A program made the translations under genes and the position numbers. A model generated the notes under the pieces. That model saw nothing but the letters and a program-made list of their open reading frames with translations, was not told where the DNA came from and ran no database searches. From the NCBI RefSeq assembly GCF_009911645.1, contig NZ_QWKI01000001.1, forward strand, positions 62,001-126,000: a stretch of 64,000 bases of DNA, read 5' to 3'. Each line of letters opens with the position of its first letter. Position 1 is the stretch's first letter. Of this stretch, positions 16,350 through 24,682 are shown one piece after another. The stretch is from Pseudoflavonifractor sp. 60. Lineage in GTDB: Bacteria > Bacillota > Clostridia > Oscillospirales > Oscillospiraceae.

Positions 16350-16750
16350 CAGTCTTCCTCGTAGGGAACCACACCTAAAAAGGTCACCGGGGCGTTGGGA
16401 TTGTAAGCCCCTTCTTCCGCCTCATATTCAAAATTATAGACCAGAATCACTCCATTGCAGGGTTTTTCCAGCCCCTTGGGGAGGAGCTCTTTCAGCCCCT
16501 CCCCTATGGTCAGCCCCTCAGAAAAGGGAAAAACCAGCGCCTCCACATCGGTGGTGGGGGCCACCATGCCCCGCTCCCAAAAATCGGGGTCGAAGGGCCA
16601 GACGTCCTCCCCGCCGAAAAAATCGTGATTAAAGGCGGAAATTTGGGGCTCTCGCTCATCGTCATACCCCTCTTCCGCGGCATAGGCCATCAGGGCCTCC
16701 TCATCTTCAAAAACGCCGGCCCACACAGAGACCATACCTTCCTGTTCCAT
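16349..16750 (-). CDS. Imm22-like immunity protein
   Basis: 133-aa acidic protein. It opens VSVWAGVFEDEEALMAYA and continues YDDE ... FNHDFFG, the pattern I associate with immunity protein 22 of polymorphic toxin systems (recognition from memory). It is soluble with no signal peptide. It is cotranscribed with the SUKH gene (1-nt overlap) and follows a large unknown protein gene by 22 bp. An orphan immunity role is inference. Confidence 0.68.
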   Translation of the reverse strand: MEQEGMVSVWAGVFEDEEALMAYAAEEGYDDEREPQISAFNHDFFGGEDVWPFDPDFWERGMVAPTTDVEALVFPFSEGLTIGEGLKELLPKGLEKPCNGVILVYNFEYEAEEGAYNPNAPVTFLGVVPYEED

Positions 16751-16772
16751 TTTCTGGCACCTCCATCAAATT

Positions 16773-17645
16773 TTAATCAACCGTCCAGGGCCTTTCTTCC
16801 AAAATATTCGGCCACCGCTCCCGCTGCATATCATTAAAAAGGTAGAGCAGGGCGGTTACAGCAAATTTCCGGGCGTAGGTTTCGTCATACCCCTTCTTCC
16901 CTCTCTGGAGCGCGGCGGCCAGCTCCTCAATCCAGGCGTTGAGGACGGGCGGCAGCGTTCCATAGCAGAAGTCGTGAAAAAACACCGTCTGAGAGGGGGC
17001 GGAAAAGACGTGCTTCTGTCCCCCATACTTCGCCTTGTACTCCTCCGCCAGCTGGTCCACACAGCGGTACACCTCCCAGACGTCCTCCTGGCTCAGCTCG
17101 CCCATGTGCTCCCCCAGGAAGCGCCGGACAGGCCGCAGCTCCCGGCACTCCCGGTCCAGAAAGCCCTGCTGCTTGTCCCAGGACTGCTGAATCTCCCCAA
17201 GGTGCTCCCGGTACCACTCCTCCAGCTGCTCCAGCGCCCCGCGCAGGCTGTCTGGATTGTTGTCCGCCAGGAACCAGGGGGACTCCACCTGGAACTTGGG
17301 CGACAGCTGGGCCAGCTGGCCGTAACGGATGTTGTTCAGCACCTTTCCGGTACACTGGGCCGCGCCCCAGTCGTATTTGAGGTAGCTGACTAAAATGCCG
17401 CCCAACTGCAAGTAAATCTTCTCCTGCGCAAAGGCCCGGCGCACCTCCAGACGGCAGAAGCTCCCCTCAGGGCGCTCCTTGACAAAGCGGTAGACCGAAC
17501 CCTTCAGCTCGCCATACTTGGGGTCAAAGGCGATGTAGTAGTTATCCTGCTTCAGTCCAGGCAGGGGCAGGGTCACCTGAAATCCCTCAAACCGCACCTG
17601 GACAAAGTCAATGATGTCCTTTCGGCAGCTGATACAGCGTATCAT
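16773..17645 (-). CDS. Unknown protein, first gene of the SUKH/Imm22 operon
   Basis: 290 aa, soluble, not recognised. It begins MIRCISCRKDIIDFVQV with a CxxC near the N-terminus. It has a predicted beta-rich first half and a helical second half rich in aromatic and charged residues (ALEQLEEWYREHLGEIQQ ... LNAWIEELAAALQRGKKG). It lies directly behind a promoter with a palindromic spacer and just ahead of two immunity-type genes. It could be a third immunity protein or a regulator; no catalytic motif is visible. Confidence 0.6.
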   Translation of the reverse strand: MIRCISCRKDIIDFVQVRFEGFQVTLPLPGLKQDNYYIAFDPKYGELKGSVYRFVKERPEGSFCRLEVRRAFAQEKIYLQLGGILVSYLKYDWGAAQCTGKVLNNIRYGQLAQLSPKFQVESPWFLADNNPDSLRGALEQLEEWYREHLGEIQQSWDKQQGFLDRECRELRPVRRFLGEHMGELSQEDVWEVYRCVDQLAEEYKAKYGGQKHVFSAPSQTVFFHDFCYGTLPPVLNAWIEELAAALQRGKKGYDETYARKFAVTALLYLFNDMQRERWPNILEERPWTVD

Positions 17646-17672
17646 ACCGGAAGTCCTCCTCTTTTTTCCTCA

Positions 17673-17701
17673 ATTATATCACGTCAGTTCGACTGATACA
17701 A
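17673..17701 (-). promoter_or_regulatory. Promoter with operator-like palindrome for the SUKH/Imm22 operon
   Basis: Minus-strand TTGTAT, 17-bp spacer, TATAAT. The spacer holds a TCAGT-N3-ACTGA inverted repeat (17684-17696), placed where a repressor would block RNA polymerase. Confidence 0.6.
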
Positions 17702-17736
17702 GCCATTTTCCCCACCGCGACTCGTCGATTTCCCCG

Positions 17737-17765
17737 TTTACAACAGGGGAATTTTTTGGTATAAT
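17737..17765 (+). promoter_or_regulatory. Promoter of pfp
   Basis: TTTACA, 17-bp spacer, TATAAT, about 60 bp before the pfp start codon. Confidence 0.7.
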
Positions 17766-17824
17766 ACTTCCGTTACGAGCAATTACCCTTTTGCAAAGGA
17801 TATTTTGAATTGGAGGTAATCAAC

Positions 17825-19066
17825 ATGAGCAACACACTGAAGGGCGCCCTCATCATCGGCCAGTCCGGCGGCCCCACTTCCGTCATCAACGCCAGCGCCT
17901 ATGGCGTCATCCGCACCGCGCTGGACAATCCGGACATTACCGCCGTCTACGGCGCGGCCCACGGCATCAAGGGCGTGCTCAATGACAAGCTTTACGACAT
18001 GGGCCAGGAGGACGCCAAGGAGCTGGAGCTGCTGCTCAACACCCCCTCCTCCGAGCTGGGCTCCTGCCGCTACAAGATCGCCGACCCCGACGCCGACGAC
18101 ACCGACTACAAGCGCATTCTGGAGATCTTTAAGAAGTACGATGTGCGCTACTTCTTCTACAACGGCGGCAACGACTCCATGGACACCTGCAACAAAATCT
18201 CCAAGTATATGCAGAAGGTGGGCTATGAGTGCCGCATCATGGGCGTGCCCAAGACCATCGACAACGACCTGTTCGGCACCGACCACTGCCCCGGCTTCGC
18301 CTCCGCCGCCAAATATATCGCCACCTCCTGCGCCGAGGTGTACAAGGACGCCCGGGTGTACGACACCGGCATGGTGACCGTCATTGAGATCATGGGCCGT
18401 CACGCCGGCTGGCTGGCCGGAGCCGCCGCTCTGGCCGGTGTGGTGGGCTGCGCCCCCGACCTGGTCTACCTGCCCGAGGTGGACTTCGATATGGACAAGT
18501 TCCTGGCCGATGTGGACCGCATCTACAAGGAGAAGGGCAACTGTATCGCCGCCGTCTCCGAGGGCATCCACTACGCCAACGGCACCTTCGTCTCCGAGGC
18601 CAAGACCTCCGCCACTGACGGCTTCGGCCACGCTCAGTTGGGCGGCCTGGCGGCTCTGCTGGCCAACGTGGTCAAGGAGCGCACCGGCGCCAAGGTCCGG
18701 GGCATCGAGCTGTCCCTGCTCCAGCGCTGCGGCGCCCACGTGGCCTCCCGCACCGACATCGACGAGTCCTTCCTGGCCGGCAAGACCGCTGTGGAGACCG
18801 CCGTGGCCGGCGAGACCGACAAGATGGTGGGCTTCGTCTGCACCCGCGAAGGCGGTCAGTACAAGTGCGAGACCAAGCTGTTCAACCTATCTGAAGTGGC
18901 CAACTTCGAGAAGAAGGTCCCCCTGGAGTGGATCAACGCTGAGCACAACGGCGTGACTCAGGCCTTCATCGACTACGCTCTGCCCCTGATTCAGGGCGAC
19001 GCTCAGGCTCCCACCGAGAACTCCCTCCCCCGCTTCGCCCGTCTGAAAAAGGTCCTGGCCAAGTAA
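17825..19066 (+). CDS. pfp: PPi-dependent 6-phosphofructokinase
   Basis: 413-aa phosphofructokinase of the long clade, interconverting fructose 6-phosphate and fructose 1,6-bisphosphate. The donor-site motif reads YNGGNDSMDT rather than the GGDGS of ATP enzymes, and is followed by PKTIDNDL and IEIMGRHAGWLA; Asp in GGNDS marks pyrophosphate use. The reaction is reversible, so it serves both glycolysis and gluconeogenesis. ATG start follows GGAGG by 8 nt. Monocistronic. Codon use is strongly biased to C-ending codons, which suggests high expression. Confidence 0.9.
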   Translation: MSNTLKGALIIGQSGGPTSVINASAYGVIRTALDNPDITAVYGAAHGIKGVLNDKLYDMGQEDAKELELLLNTPSSELGSCRYKIADPDADDTDYKRILEIFKKYDVRYFFYNGGNDSMDTCNKISKYMQKVGYECRIMGVPKTIDNDLFGTDHCPGFASAAKYIATSCAEVYKDARVYDTGMVTVIEIMGRHAGWLAGAAALAGVVGCAPDLVYLPEVDFDMDKFLADVDRIYKEKGNCIAAVSEGIHYANGTFVSEAKTSATDGFGHAQLGGLAALLANVVKERTGAKVRGIELSLLQRCGAHVASRTDIDESFLAGKTAVETAVAGETDKMVGFVCTREGGQYKCETKLFNLSEVANFEKKVPLEWINAEHNGVTQAFIDYALPLIQGDAQAPTENSLPRFARLKKVLAK

Positions 19067-19080
19067 GCTCCAAATTCGAT

Positions 19081-19112
19081 GCCCACCTCAGCCGAGGTGG
19101 GCACTTTTTTTG
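19081..19112 (+). terminator. Terminator of pfp
   Basis: GCCCACCTC / GAGGTGGGC stem with an AGCC loop, followed by a run of T. Confidence 0.92.
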
Positions 19113-19193
19113 TATCGGGAAAAATATTTTCGTCTAACCGTCTTTTATCACAAATAAATTAAAAATTTTCCTTTTATTTTGTAAGAAATGCCA

Positions 19194-19222
19194 TTCACTT
19201 TTTCCGGGTAAAGTGGTATCCT
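19194..19222 (+). promoter_or_regulatory. Promoter of the aro/tyr/phe operon
   Basis: TTCACT, 17-bp spacer, TATCCT in an AT-rich stretch; the expected transcript starts near 19229, giving a leader of about 220 nt before aroF. Confidence 0.4.
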
Positions 19223-19254
19223 GTATACATCAATCATACAAGAGGGATTTTACA

Positions 19255-19359
19255 ATGTCCAACAAGAACCGCAGCTTCAGCTTTGCATACCGTTACTTTA
19301 GCTTTACCTATTTTATGGGCAAGGCTTATTTCGGTTTGGCTGAATCTGTGGGGAAGTGA
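19255..19359 (+). CDS. Phe/Tyr-rich leader peptide of the aromatic operon, 34 aa
   Basis: ATG start 8 nt after AGAGGG. Ten of 34 codons are Phe or Tyr: F at 8, 10, 15, 17, 20, 26 and Y at 12, 14, 19, 25. The densest part reads RSFSFAYRYFSFTYF. The stop lies 27 nt before the terminator stem. Composition and position are those of an attenuation leader peptide such as PheL: ribosome stalling at Phe/Tyr codons would sense shortage of charged tRNA. The peptide itself probably has no function. Confidence 0.85.
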   Translation: MSNKNRSFSFAYRYFSFTYFMGKAYFGLAESVGK

Positions 19360-19414
19360 ATTGGGTTTGGGAGAACCCTTTGACGGACCGCAGCCGAACC
19401 GGCTGCGGTTTTTT
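19332..19414 (+). promoter_or_regulatory. Transcription attenuator (antiterminator/terminator) before aroF
   Basis: Terminator: ACCGCAGCCG (19387-19396) pairs with CGGCTGCGGT (19400-19409) and is followed by T6. Antiterminator: CGGTTTGGCTG (19332-19342), inside the end of the leader-peptide gene, can pair with CAGCCGAACCG (19391-19401) over 11 bp with one G-U pair, which removes the 5' arm of the terminator. A small GGGTT/AACCC hairpin lies between. With Phe/Tyr scarce, a ribosome stalled upstream leaves 19332-19342 free and the antiterminator forms; with plentiful supply it is covered and transcription stops. Confidence 0.8.
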
Positions 19415-19448
19415 GTATGCTTTTTCAAGATTTTAGGAGGAATTTATT

Positions 19449-20462
19449 ATGATTGTCATTCTCAAGCGCGACCACAATCCTGACCAGCTGGAGGGATTGG
19501 TCTCCTGGCTCCAGGAGAAAGGAATCACCATCCACACCAGTATCGGCGAGGCCAACACCATCCTGGGCCTGGTGGGCGACACCTCCAAGCTGGACATTGA
19601 CCTGATCGCCGCCCTGGACATTGTGGAGGATGTGAAGCGGGTCCAGGAGCCCTACAAAAACGCCAATCGGAAGTTCCACCCCGAGGACACCGTGATCCAG
19701 GTGCGGGACACCCAGATTGGCGGAGGAAATCTGACCATTATGGCCGGGCCCTGCTCTGTGGAGTCGGAGGAGCAGGTGGTGGCCATTGCCAAGGCGGTGA
19801 AGGCCAGCGGTGCAACCATGCTCCGGGGCGGCGCTTTCAAGCCCCGCACCTCCCCCTACGCCTTCCAGGGGCTGGGCCAGAACGGTCTGGAGTTTTTGAA
19901 GACCGCCCGGGCAGAGACCGGCCTGCCCATCGTCACAGAGGTGATGGACGTGGCCCAACTGTCCCTGTTTCTGGATGTGGACGTCATCCAGGTGGGGGCC
20001 CGGAATATGCAGAACTTCGACCTGCTCAGGGCGCTGGGCCACCAGGAGAAGCCTGTGATGATTAAGCGGGGGATGTCCGCCACCTATGAGGAGTGGCTGA
20101 TGAGCGCCGAATATGTAATGGCTGGTGGCAACGAGAATGTGATCCTCTGCGAGCGGGGCATCCGCACCTTTGAGAGCTATACCCGCAACACCCTGGACCT
20201 GGCCGCCATCCCCGTTTTGAAGAAGCTGACCCACCTGCCCGTCATTGTGGACCCCAGCCACGCCACTGGAAAGTACTGGCTGGTGGACTCCCTGGCGATG
20301 GGGGCGGTGGCCGCCGGGACGGACGGCTTGCAGATTGAGGTCCACAACGACCCCGCCCACGCCCTGTGCGACGGGCCCCAGTCCCTGAAGCCGGAGGCTT
20401 TCGACCTGCTGGCCAGGAAGCTGCTGGCCCTGCACACCGCTGTGAAAGCACTGGAGGAATAA
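19449..20462 (+). CDS. aroF: DAHP synthase, type I-beta with N-terminal regulatory domain
   Basis: 3-deoxy-7-phosphoheptulonate synthase, the entry step of the shikimate pathway (PEP + erythrose 4-phosphate). 337 aa. Residues 1-70 form a ferredoxin-like/ACT-type domain (MIVILKRDHNPDQLEGLV) of the Thermotoga kind, usually the site of Tyr/Phe feedback. The barrel holds MAGPCSVES, GGAFKPRTSPYAFQGLG, MIKRGMSATYEEW and VDPSHATGK. ATG follows AGGAGG. It is the first structural gene behind the attenuator. Confidence 0.96.
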   Translation: MIVILKRDHNPDQLEGLVSWLQEKGITIHTSIGEANTILGLVGDTSKLDIDLIAALDIVEDVKRVQEPYKNANRKFHPEDTVIQVRDTQIGGGNLTIMAGPCSVESEEQVVAIAKAVKASGATMLRGGAFKPRTSPYAFQGLGQNGLEFLKTARAETGLPIVTEVMDVAQLSLFLDVDVIQVGARNMQNFDLLRALGHQEKPVMIKRGMSATYEEWLMSAEYVMAGGNENVILCERGIRTFESYTRNTLDLAAIPVLKKLTHLPVIVDPSHATGKYWLVDSLAMGAVAAGTDGLQIEVHNDPAHALCDGPQSLKPEAFDLLARKLLALHTAVKALEE

Positions 20463-20465
20463 GCG

Positions 20466-21302
20466 ATGAAAGTTGGAATTGTAGGTCTGGGCCTGATGGG
20501 CGGTTCCATGGCCAAAAGTGTAAAAAACCGCACCAGCCACACCGTCTACGGCATTGATTTGGACCAGGAGACCATGCTGCTGGCCCGCCTGTGCGGAGCT
20601 ATTGACGCCCCCCTCACGGAGGAGACCCTGCCCCAGTGCGATCTGGTGCTGGTGGCCATCCGCCCCCAGGCTGCCGTGGACTGGGTACGCGCCCACGCCG
20701 CTCAGATTGGAAAATCTGCCATCCTGGTGGATTTGTGCGGGGTGAAGCGGGTTGTGGTGGAGCAGATCACCCCCATTGCGGAGGAACAGGGCTTCGCCTA
20801 CATCGGCGGACACCCCATGGCGGGCCGGGAACGGGGAGGCTTCACCTCCTCCTCCGACGACCTGTATGTGGGGGCCTCCATGATCCTCACCCCGGACAAG
20901 CGCACCGATATGAAGCTGCTGGAGACCCTTCAGACCTTCTTCCTGGATGTGGGCTTCGCCAAGCTCACCTTCTCCCAGCCGGAGGAGCACGACCGGATCA
21001 TCGCTTTCACCTCCCAGTTGGCCCACATCGTGTCCAGCGCCTATGTGAAATCCCCTGAGGCTCAGCGCCGCCGGGGCTTCTCCGCCGGGAGCTTCCGGGA
21101 TATGACCCGTGTGGCCCGACTGGACGAGGATATGTGGACTGAGCTGTTTCTGGACGACGCCGACTATCTGACCAAGGAGCTGGGTATCCTCATCGGCCAC
21201 CTGGAGGACTACCGCGCCGCCCTGGAGGCCCGAGACGCCCAGCAGCTCCACGACCTGCTGAAAGAGGGCCGGGAGCTGAAAGCCACCGCTGGCGGCAACT
21301 AA
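20466..21302 (+). CDS. tyrA: Prephenate dehydrogenase
   Basis: NAD(P)-dependent oxidative decarboxylation of prephenate (or arogenate) towards tyrosine. 278 aa: Rossmann start VGIVGLGLMGGSMAKS, then GGHPMAGRERGGF, the substrate-site segment of the family, and an all-helical C-terminal dimerisation domain. There is no C-terminal ACT domain, so direct Tyr feedback through that domain is absent. It starts 3 nt after the aroF stop, with the SD-like GGAGGAATAAGCG before the ATG. Confidence 0.93.
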   Translation: MKVGIVGLGLMGGSMAKSVKNRTSHTVYGIDLDQETMLLARLCGAIDAPLTEETLPQCDLVLVAIRPQAAVDWVRAHAAQIGKSAILVDLCGVKRVVVEQITPIAEEQGFAYIGGHPMAGRERGGFTSSSDDLYVGASMILTPDKRTDMKLLETLQTFFLDVGFAKLTFSQPEEHDRIIAFTSQLAHIVSSAYVKSPEAQRRRGFSAGSFRDMTRVARLDEDMWTELFLDDADYLTKELGILIGHLEDYRAALEARDAQQLHDLLKEGRELKATAGGN

Positions 21303-21346
21303 ACCCAGTTCTGTACGGGGTGCGCCCCGCGAAAGGAGCATTTTCT

Positions 21347-22429
21347 ATGTCCATTCAAACCCTCCGGGTCCACACCGCTCCGGAGTACACGGTCACCATT
21401 GGGCCCGGCCTGTTAAAGGAGTGCGGCCCCCGGCTGAGAGAGGCGGTGCCCCTGTGTCACATGGCGGTGGTCACCGACAGCACTGTGGCCCCGCTGTACC
21501 TGGAAACGGTGAAGACCAGCCTCCAGGAGGCGGGCTACCAGGTCAGCGCCTATATCTTCCCCGCCGGGGAGGCTCACAAAAATCTCGACACCCTGTCCAG
21601 CATTCTGGAGTTTCTGGCAGAAGAGCACCTCACCCGCACCGACTGCGTGGCCGCACTGGGAGGCGGCGTCACCGGGGATATGGCAGGGCTGGCCGCCGCC
21701 CTCTACCTGCGGGGGATAAAATATGTCCAGCTGCCCACCACCCTGCTGTCCGCCGTGGACTCCTCGGTGGGGGGCAAGACCGCCATCGACCTGTCCGCCG
21801 GGAAGAACCTGGCTGGGGCCTTCCTTCAGCCCGCAGCCGTCCTCTGCGACACCGACTGCCTGGAGACCCTCCCCTCTGCCGTCTTCGCCGACGGTGCTGC
21901 TGAGGCCATTAAAACCGCTGTGCTGGCAGACCCGGGGCTATTCAACAGTCTGGAGGATGGGATGATTCCGGCGCTGGACCCGGCGGCCTTGATTGCGGGC
22001 TGCGTTTCCTACAAGGCCGGCGTGGTGGAGCGGGACGAGAAGGAGCAGGGGGAGCGGAAGCTGCTCAACCTGGGCCACACCGTGGGCCACGCTATTGAGA
22101 AATGCAGCAATTTCACCATCCCCCACGGCCACGCCGTGGCGGCGGGACTGGCCATCATAGCCCGGGCTTCCAAGCGGCTGGGCTGGACACTGGAGGACGG
22201 GATCAATGCCTGGACAGCGGACCGCATATGCTCCACCCTGAGTCTCACGGGCCTGCCCATCTCCACCGAATACTCCGCCGGCGCCCTGGCCCAAGCCGCT
22301 CTTTCCGACAAAAAGCGGGCGGGGGACTCTATCACCATTGTGGTCCCCAGGACAATCGGGGACTGCGTGCTGAAAAAAATCCACGTCACGGAGTTGGAAG
22401 CAATAATCCGGACGGGGCTGGAGGTCTGA
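21347..22429 (+). CDS. aroB: 3-dehydroquinate synthase
   Basis: Cyclises DAHP to 3-dehydroquinate using NAD+ and a divalent metal. 360 aa. Diagnostic segments: GGGVTGDMAGLAAALYLRGI, QLPTTLLSAVDSSVGGKTAIDL, NLGHTVGHAIE and IPHGHAVAAGL (metal ligands Glu/His/His). The start is the ATG of MSIQTLRVHT after AAAGGAG; an upstream in-frame start lacks a site. The 44-bp gap to tyrA holds only this ribosome binding site. Confidence 0.96.
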   Translation: MSIQTLRVHTAPEYTVTIGPGLLKECGPRLREAVPLCHMAVVTDSTVAPLYLETVKTSLQEAGYQVSAYIFPAGEAHKNLDTLSSILEFLAEEHLTRTDCVAALGGGVTGDMAGLAAALYLRGIKYVQLPTTLLSAVDSSVGGKTAIDLSAGKNLAGAFLQPAAVLCDTDCLETLPSAVFADGAAEAIKTAVLADPGLFNSLEDGMIPALDPAALIAGCVSYKAGVVERDEKEQGERKLLNLGHTVGHAIEKCSNFTIPHGHAVAAGLAIIARASKRLGWTLEDGINAWTADRICSTLSLTGLPISTEYSAGALAQAALSDKKRAGDSITIVVPRTIGDCVLKKIHVTELEAIIRTGLEV

Positions 22430-22431
22430 GT

Positions 22432-23601
22432 ATGGATATCCGCATCACCCCCGGACCCCTGGAGGGGACGGTCACCCCGCCCCCCAGCAAGTCGATAGCC
22501 CACCGGGCCATTCTGGCCCAGCTGCTGGCGGGCGGCGGTACTATCTCCACCCTGGAGACATCCCAGGATATTGAGGCCACCCAACGCTGTGCCGCCGCAC
22601 TGAACGCACAGGGGCCGGAGCTGCCTCTGCTGGACTGCGGCGAGTCCGGCTCCACCCTCCGGTTTCTCATTCCCATTGCGCTGGTCCTCCGGGGGAGAGG
22701 CCGCTTTACCGGCCGAGGCCGTCTGATGGAGCGGCCTCAGAAGCCCTATTTCGACATCTTCGACGAGAGGGGCATCTTTTACGAACAGAAGGACGGCGTC
22801 CTCACCGTTCAGGGCAAGCTAACGCCGGGAGAATACCGTCTCCCTGGCAACGTGTCCAGCCAGTTTATCACCGGACTGCTCTATGCCCTGCCTCTGCTGG
22901 ACGGGGACAGCGAGATTGTTCTCACTTCCAGGCTGGAGTCCAAAGGGTATGTGAACATGACGCTGGCGGTGCTGAAGGATTTTGGAATCAAGGCGGAGAA
23001 CTGGGAGTATCAGCGGCTCCTGGTTCCGGGTGGCCAGCGGTTCCAGGCCAGAGACACCACCATTGAGGCCGACTGGTCCCAGGCGGCGTTCTGGATGGCG
23101 GCGGGCTCGCTGGGCAATCCGGTATTGACGGACGGAGTAAATGTGCGCTCTGTCCAGGGGGACCGGGTGATGGATGAACACTTTGCCAGTTTTGCCTGGG
23201 GAACGGGACAAAGGGTGGAGATTGACGTCTCCGACTGTCCCGACCTGCTCCCACCCCTGGCGGTGATGGCGGCCTTCCACGACGGGACCACCTGCCTGAC
23301 CAACGCCGCCCGCCTGCGGCTGAAGGAGAGCGACCGGCTGACCGCCGTGACCTGTATGCTCCGCGCCCTGGGGGGACAGGCGGAGGAGGGGCCCGACTGG
23401 CTGACCATCCCCGGAACCCAGTTTTTGAAGGGCGGCACGGTGGATGGGGCCAACGACCATCGAATTGTCATGGCGGCGGCCATTGCCGCTACCCGCTGTA
23501 CCGGCCCGGTTACTATCCTGGGTGCGGAGGCGGTGAACAAATCTTACCCCACATTCTGGGAGGAATATAAACGGTTGGGAGGGGAATTTGATGTCCTCTG
23601 A
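22432..23601 (+). CDS. aroA: EPSP synthase (3-phosphoshikimate 1-carboxyvinyltransferase)
   Basis: Transfers enolpyruvyl from PEP to shikimate 3-phosphate; glyphosate target. 389 aa with PPPSKSIAHRAI, RPQKPYFDIF and LKESDRL. The loop equivalent to E. coli GNAGTAMRP reads GESGSTLRF, so the Pro101 position is Phe, a variant seen in clostridial enzymes as I recall. Start ATG is 2 nt after the aroB stop. It overlaps aroC by 11 nt. Confidence 0.95.
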   Translation: MDIRITPGPLEGTVTPPPSKSIAHRAILAQLLAGGGTISTLETSQDIEATQRCAAALNAQGPELPLLDCGESGSTLRFLIPIALVLRGRGRFTGRGRLMERPQKPYFDIFDERGIFYEQKDGVLTVQGKLTPGEYRLPGNVSSQFITGLLYALPLLDGDSEIVLTSRLESKGYVNMTLAVLKDFGIKAENWEYQRLLVPGGQRFQARDTTIEADWSQAAFWMAAGSLGNPVLTDGVNVRSVQGDRVMDEHFASFAWGTGQRVEIDVSDCPDLLPPLAVMAAFHDGTTCLTNAARLRLKESDRLTAVTCMLRALGGQAEEGPDWLTIPGTQFLKGGTVDGANDHRIVMAAAIAATRCTGPVTILGAEAVNKSYPTFWEEYKRLGGEFDVL

Positions 23602-24682
23602 ATTTGGAAAACTGTTAAAGGTCTCCGTCTTCGGCCAGTCCCATGGGAAGGCCATCGGCGTCAACATCGACGGCCTGCCCGCCGGGGAGGAGATCGACCT
23701 GAAGGAGCTCCAGCGCTTTCTGGACCGCCGCCGTCCGGGGAAAAGCCCCCTGTCTACCGCCCGGAGTGAGGCCGATGTGCCGGAAATTTTGTCCGGGCTG
23801 GAGGGCGGCGTGACCTGCGGCGCCCCCCTGTGCGCCGTCATCCGCAACAGCGACCAGCACTCCAAGGATTACGCAGAGCTGGCCGACGCCCCCCGCCCCG
23901 GCCACGCCGACTACACCGCTTGGGTCAAGTGGAAGGGGCACGCCGATATGCGGGGGGGCGGACACTTTTCCGGCAGGCTCACTGCTCCCCTGTGCATTGC
24001 CGGGGGGATCGCCAAGCAGATTTTGGTCCGGCGGGGGGTCTATGTGGGGGCCCACCTGTATTCGGTGGGGAATTATCTGGACGCGCCTCTTCCGGAGTAT
24101 CCCACTCCGAAGCTGTTTGAGTCCGTCGCCGCAAAGCCCTTCCCGGTTTTGAACGACAAGAACGGGGAACTCATGCAGAATCTCATTGAGAGGGCCAGAC
24201 AGGAACTGGACTCGGTGGGGGGCATCGTTGAGTGCGCCGCCATTGGCCTGCCTGCCGGACTGGGCGACCCCATGTTTGATGGAATCGAAAACCGGCTGGC
24301 GGCGGCGCTGTTCGGCATCCCGGCGGTGAAAGGCGTGGAGTTTGGCAAGGGCTTTACCGCCGCCTATCTCCACGGCTCACAGAATAACGATCCCTTTGCT
24401 GTGAGGGACGGCAGGATCGTGACCGAAACCAACCATGCCGGGGGAATTTTGGGGGGCATCACCACCGGAATGCCTATTGTCCTGCGGGCTGCCATAAAGC
24501 CCACACCGTCCATCGCCAGGGAGCAGCAGACGGTCAGCCTGTCCAGGCAGGAAAACACCGAACTGCAAATTCACGGCCGCCACGACCCCTGTATCGCCCC
24601 CCGGGCCGTTCCGGTGGTGGAAGCCGTCACAGCCTGTGTGCTGTTAGATTTACTGTTGGAGGGAAACCATGGAACTTTCTGA
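23591..24682 (+). CDS. aroC: Chorismate synthase
   Basis: FMN-dependent 1,4-elimination of phosphate from EPSP giving chorismate. 363 aa. FGQSHGKAIGVNIDGLPAG at the start, RPGHADYTAWVKW, RGGGHFSGRLTAPLCIAGG in the flavin site and the C-terminal GRHDPCIAPRAVPVVEA are all typical. It begins inside the end of aroA and its end overlaps pheA by 14 nt, so translation is tightly coupled. Confidence 0.97.
   Translation: MSSEFGKLLKVSVFGQSHGKAIGVNIDGLPAGEEIDLKELQRFLDRRRPGKSPLSTARSEADVPEILSGLEGGVTCGAPLCAVIRNSDQHSKDYAELADAPRPGHADYTAWVKWKGHADMRGGGHFSGRLTAPLCIAGGIAKQILVRRGVYVGAHLYSVGNYLDAPLPEYPTPKLFESVAAKPFPVLNDKNGELMQNLIERARQELDSVGGIVECAAIGLPAGLGDPMFDGIENRLAAALFGIPAVKGVEFGKGFTAAYLHGSQNNDPFAVRDGRIVTETNHAGGILGGITTGMPIVLRAAIKPTPSIAREQQTVSLSRQENTELQIHGRHDPCIAPRAVPVVEAVTACVLLDLLLEGNHGTF

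Noticed and set aside
19425-21341. 638-codon minus-strand open frame across aroF and tyrA
   Set aside because: Antisense shadow of clear enzymes, with biased composition and no homology features.
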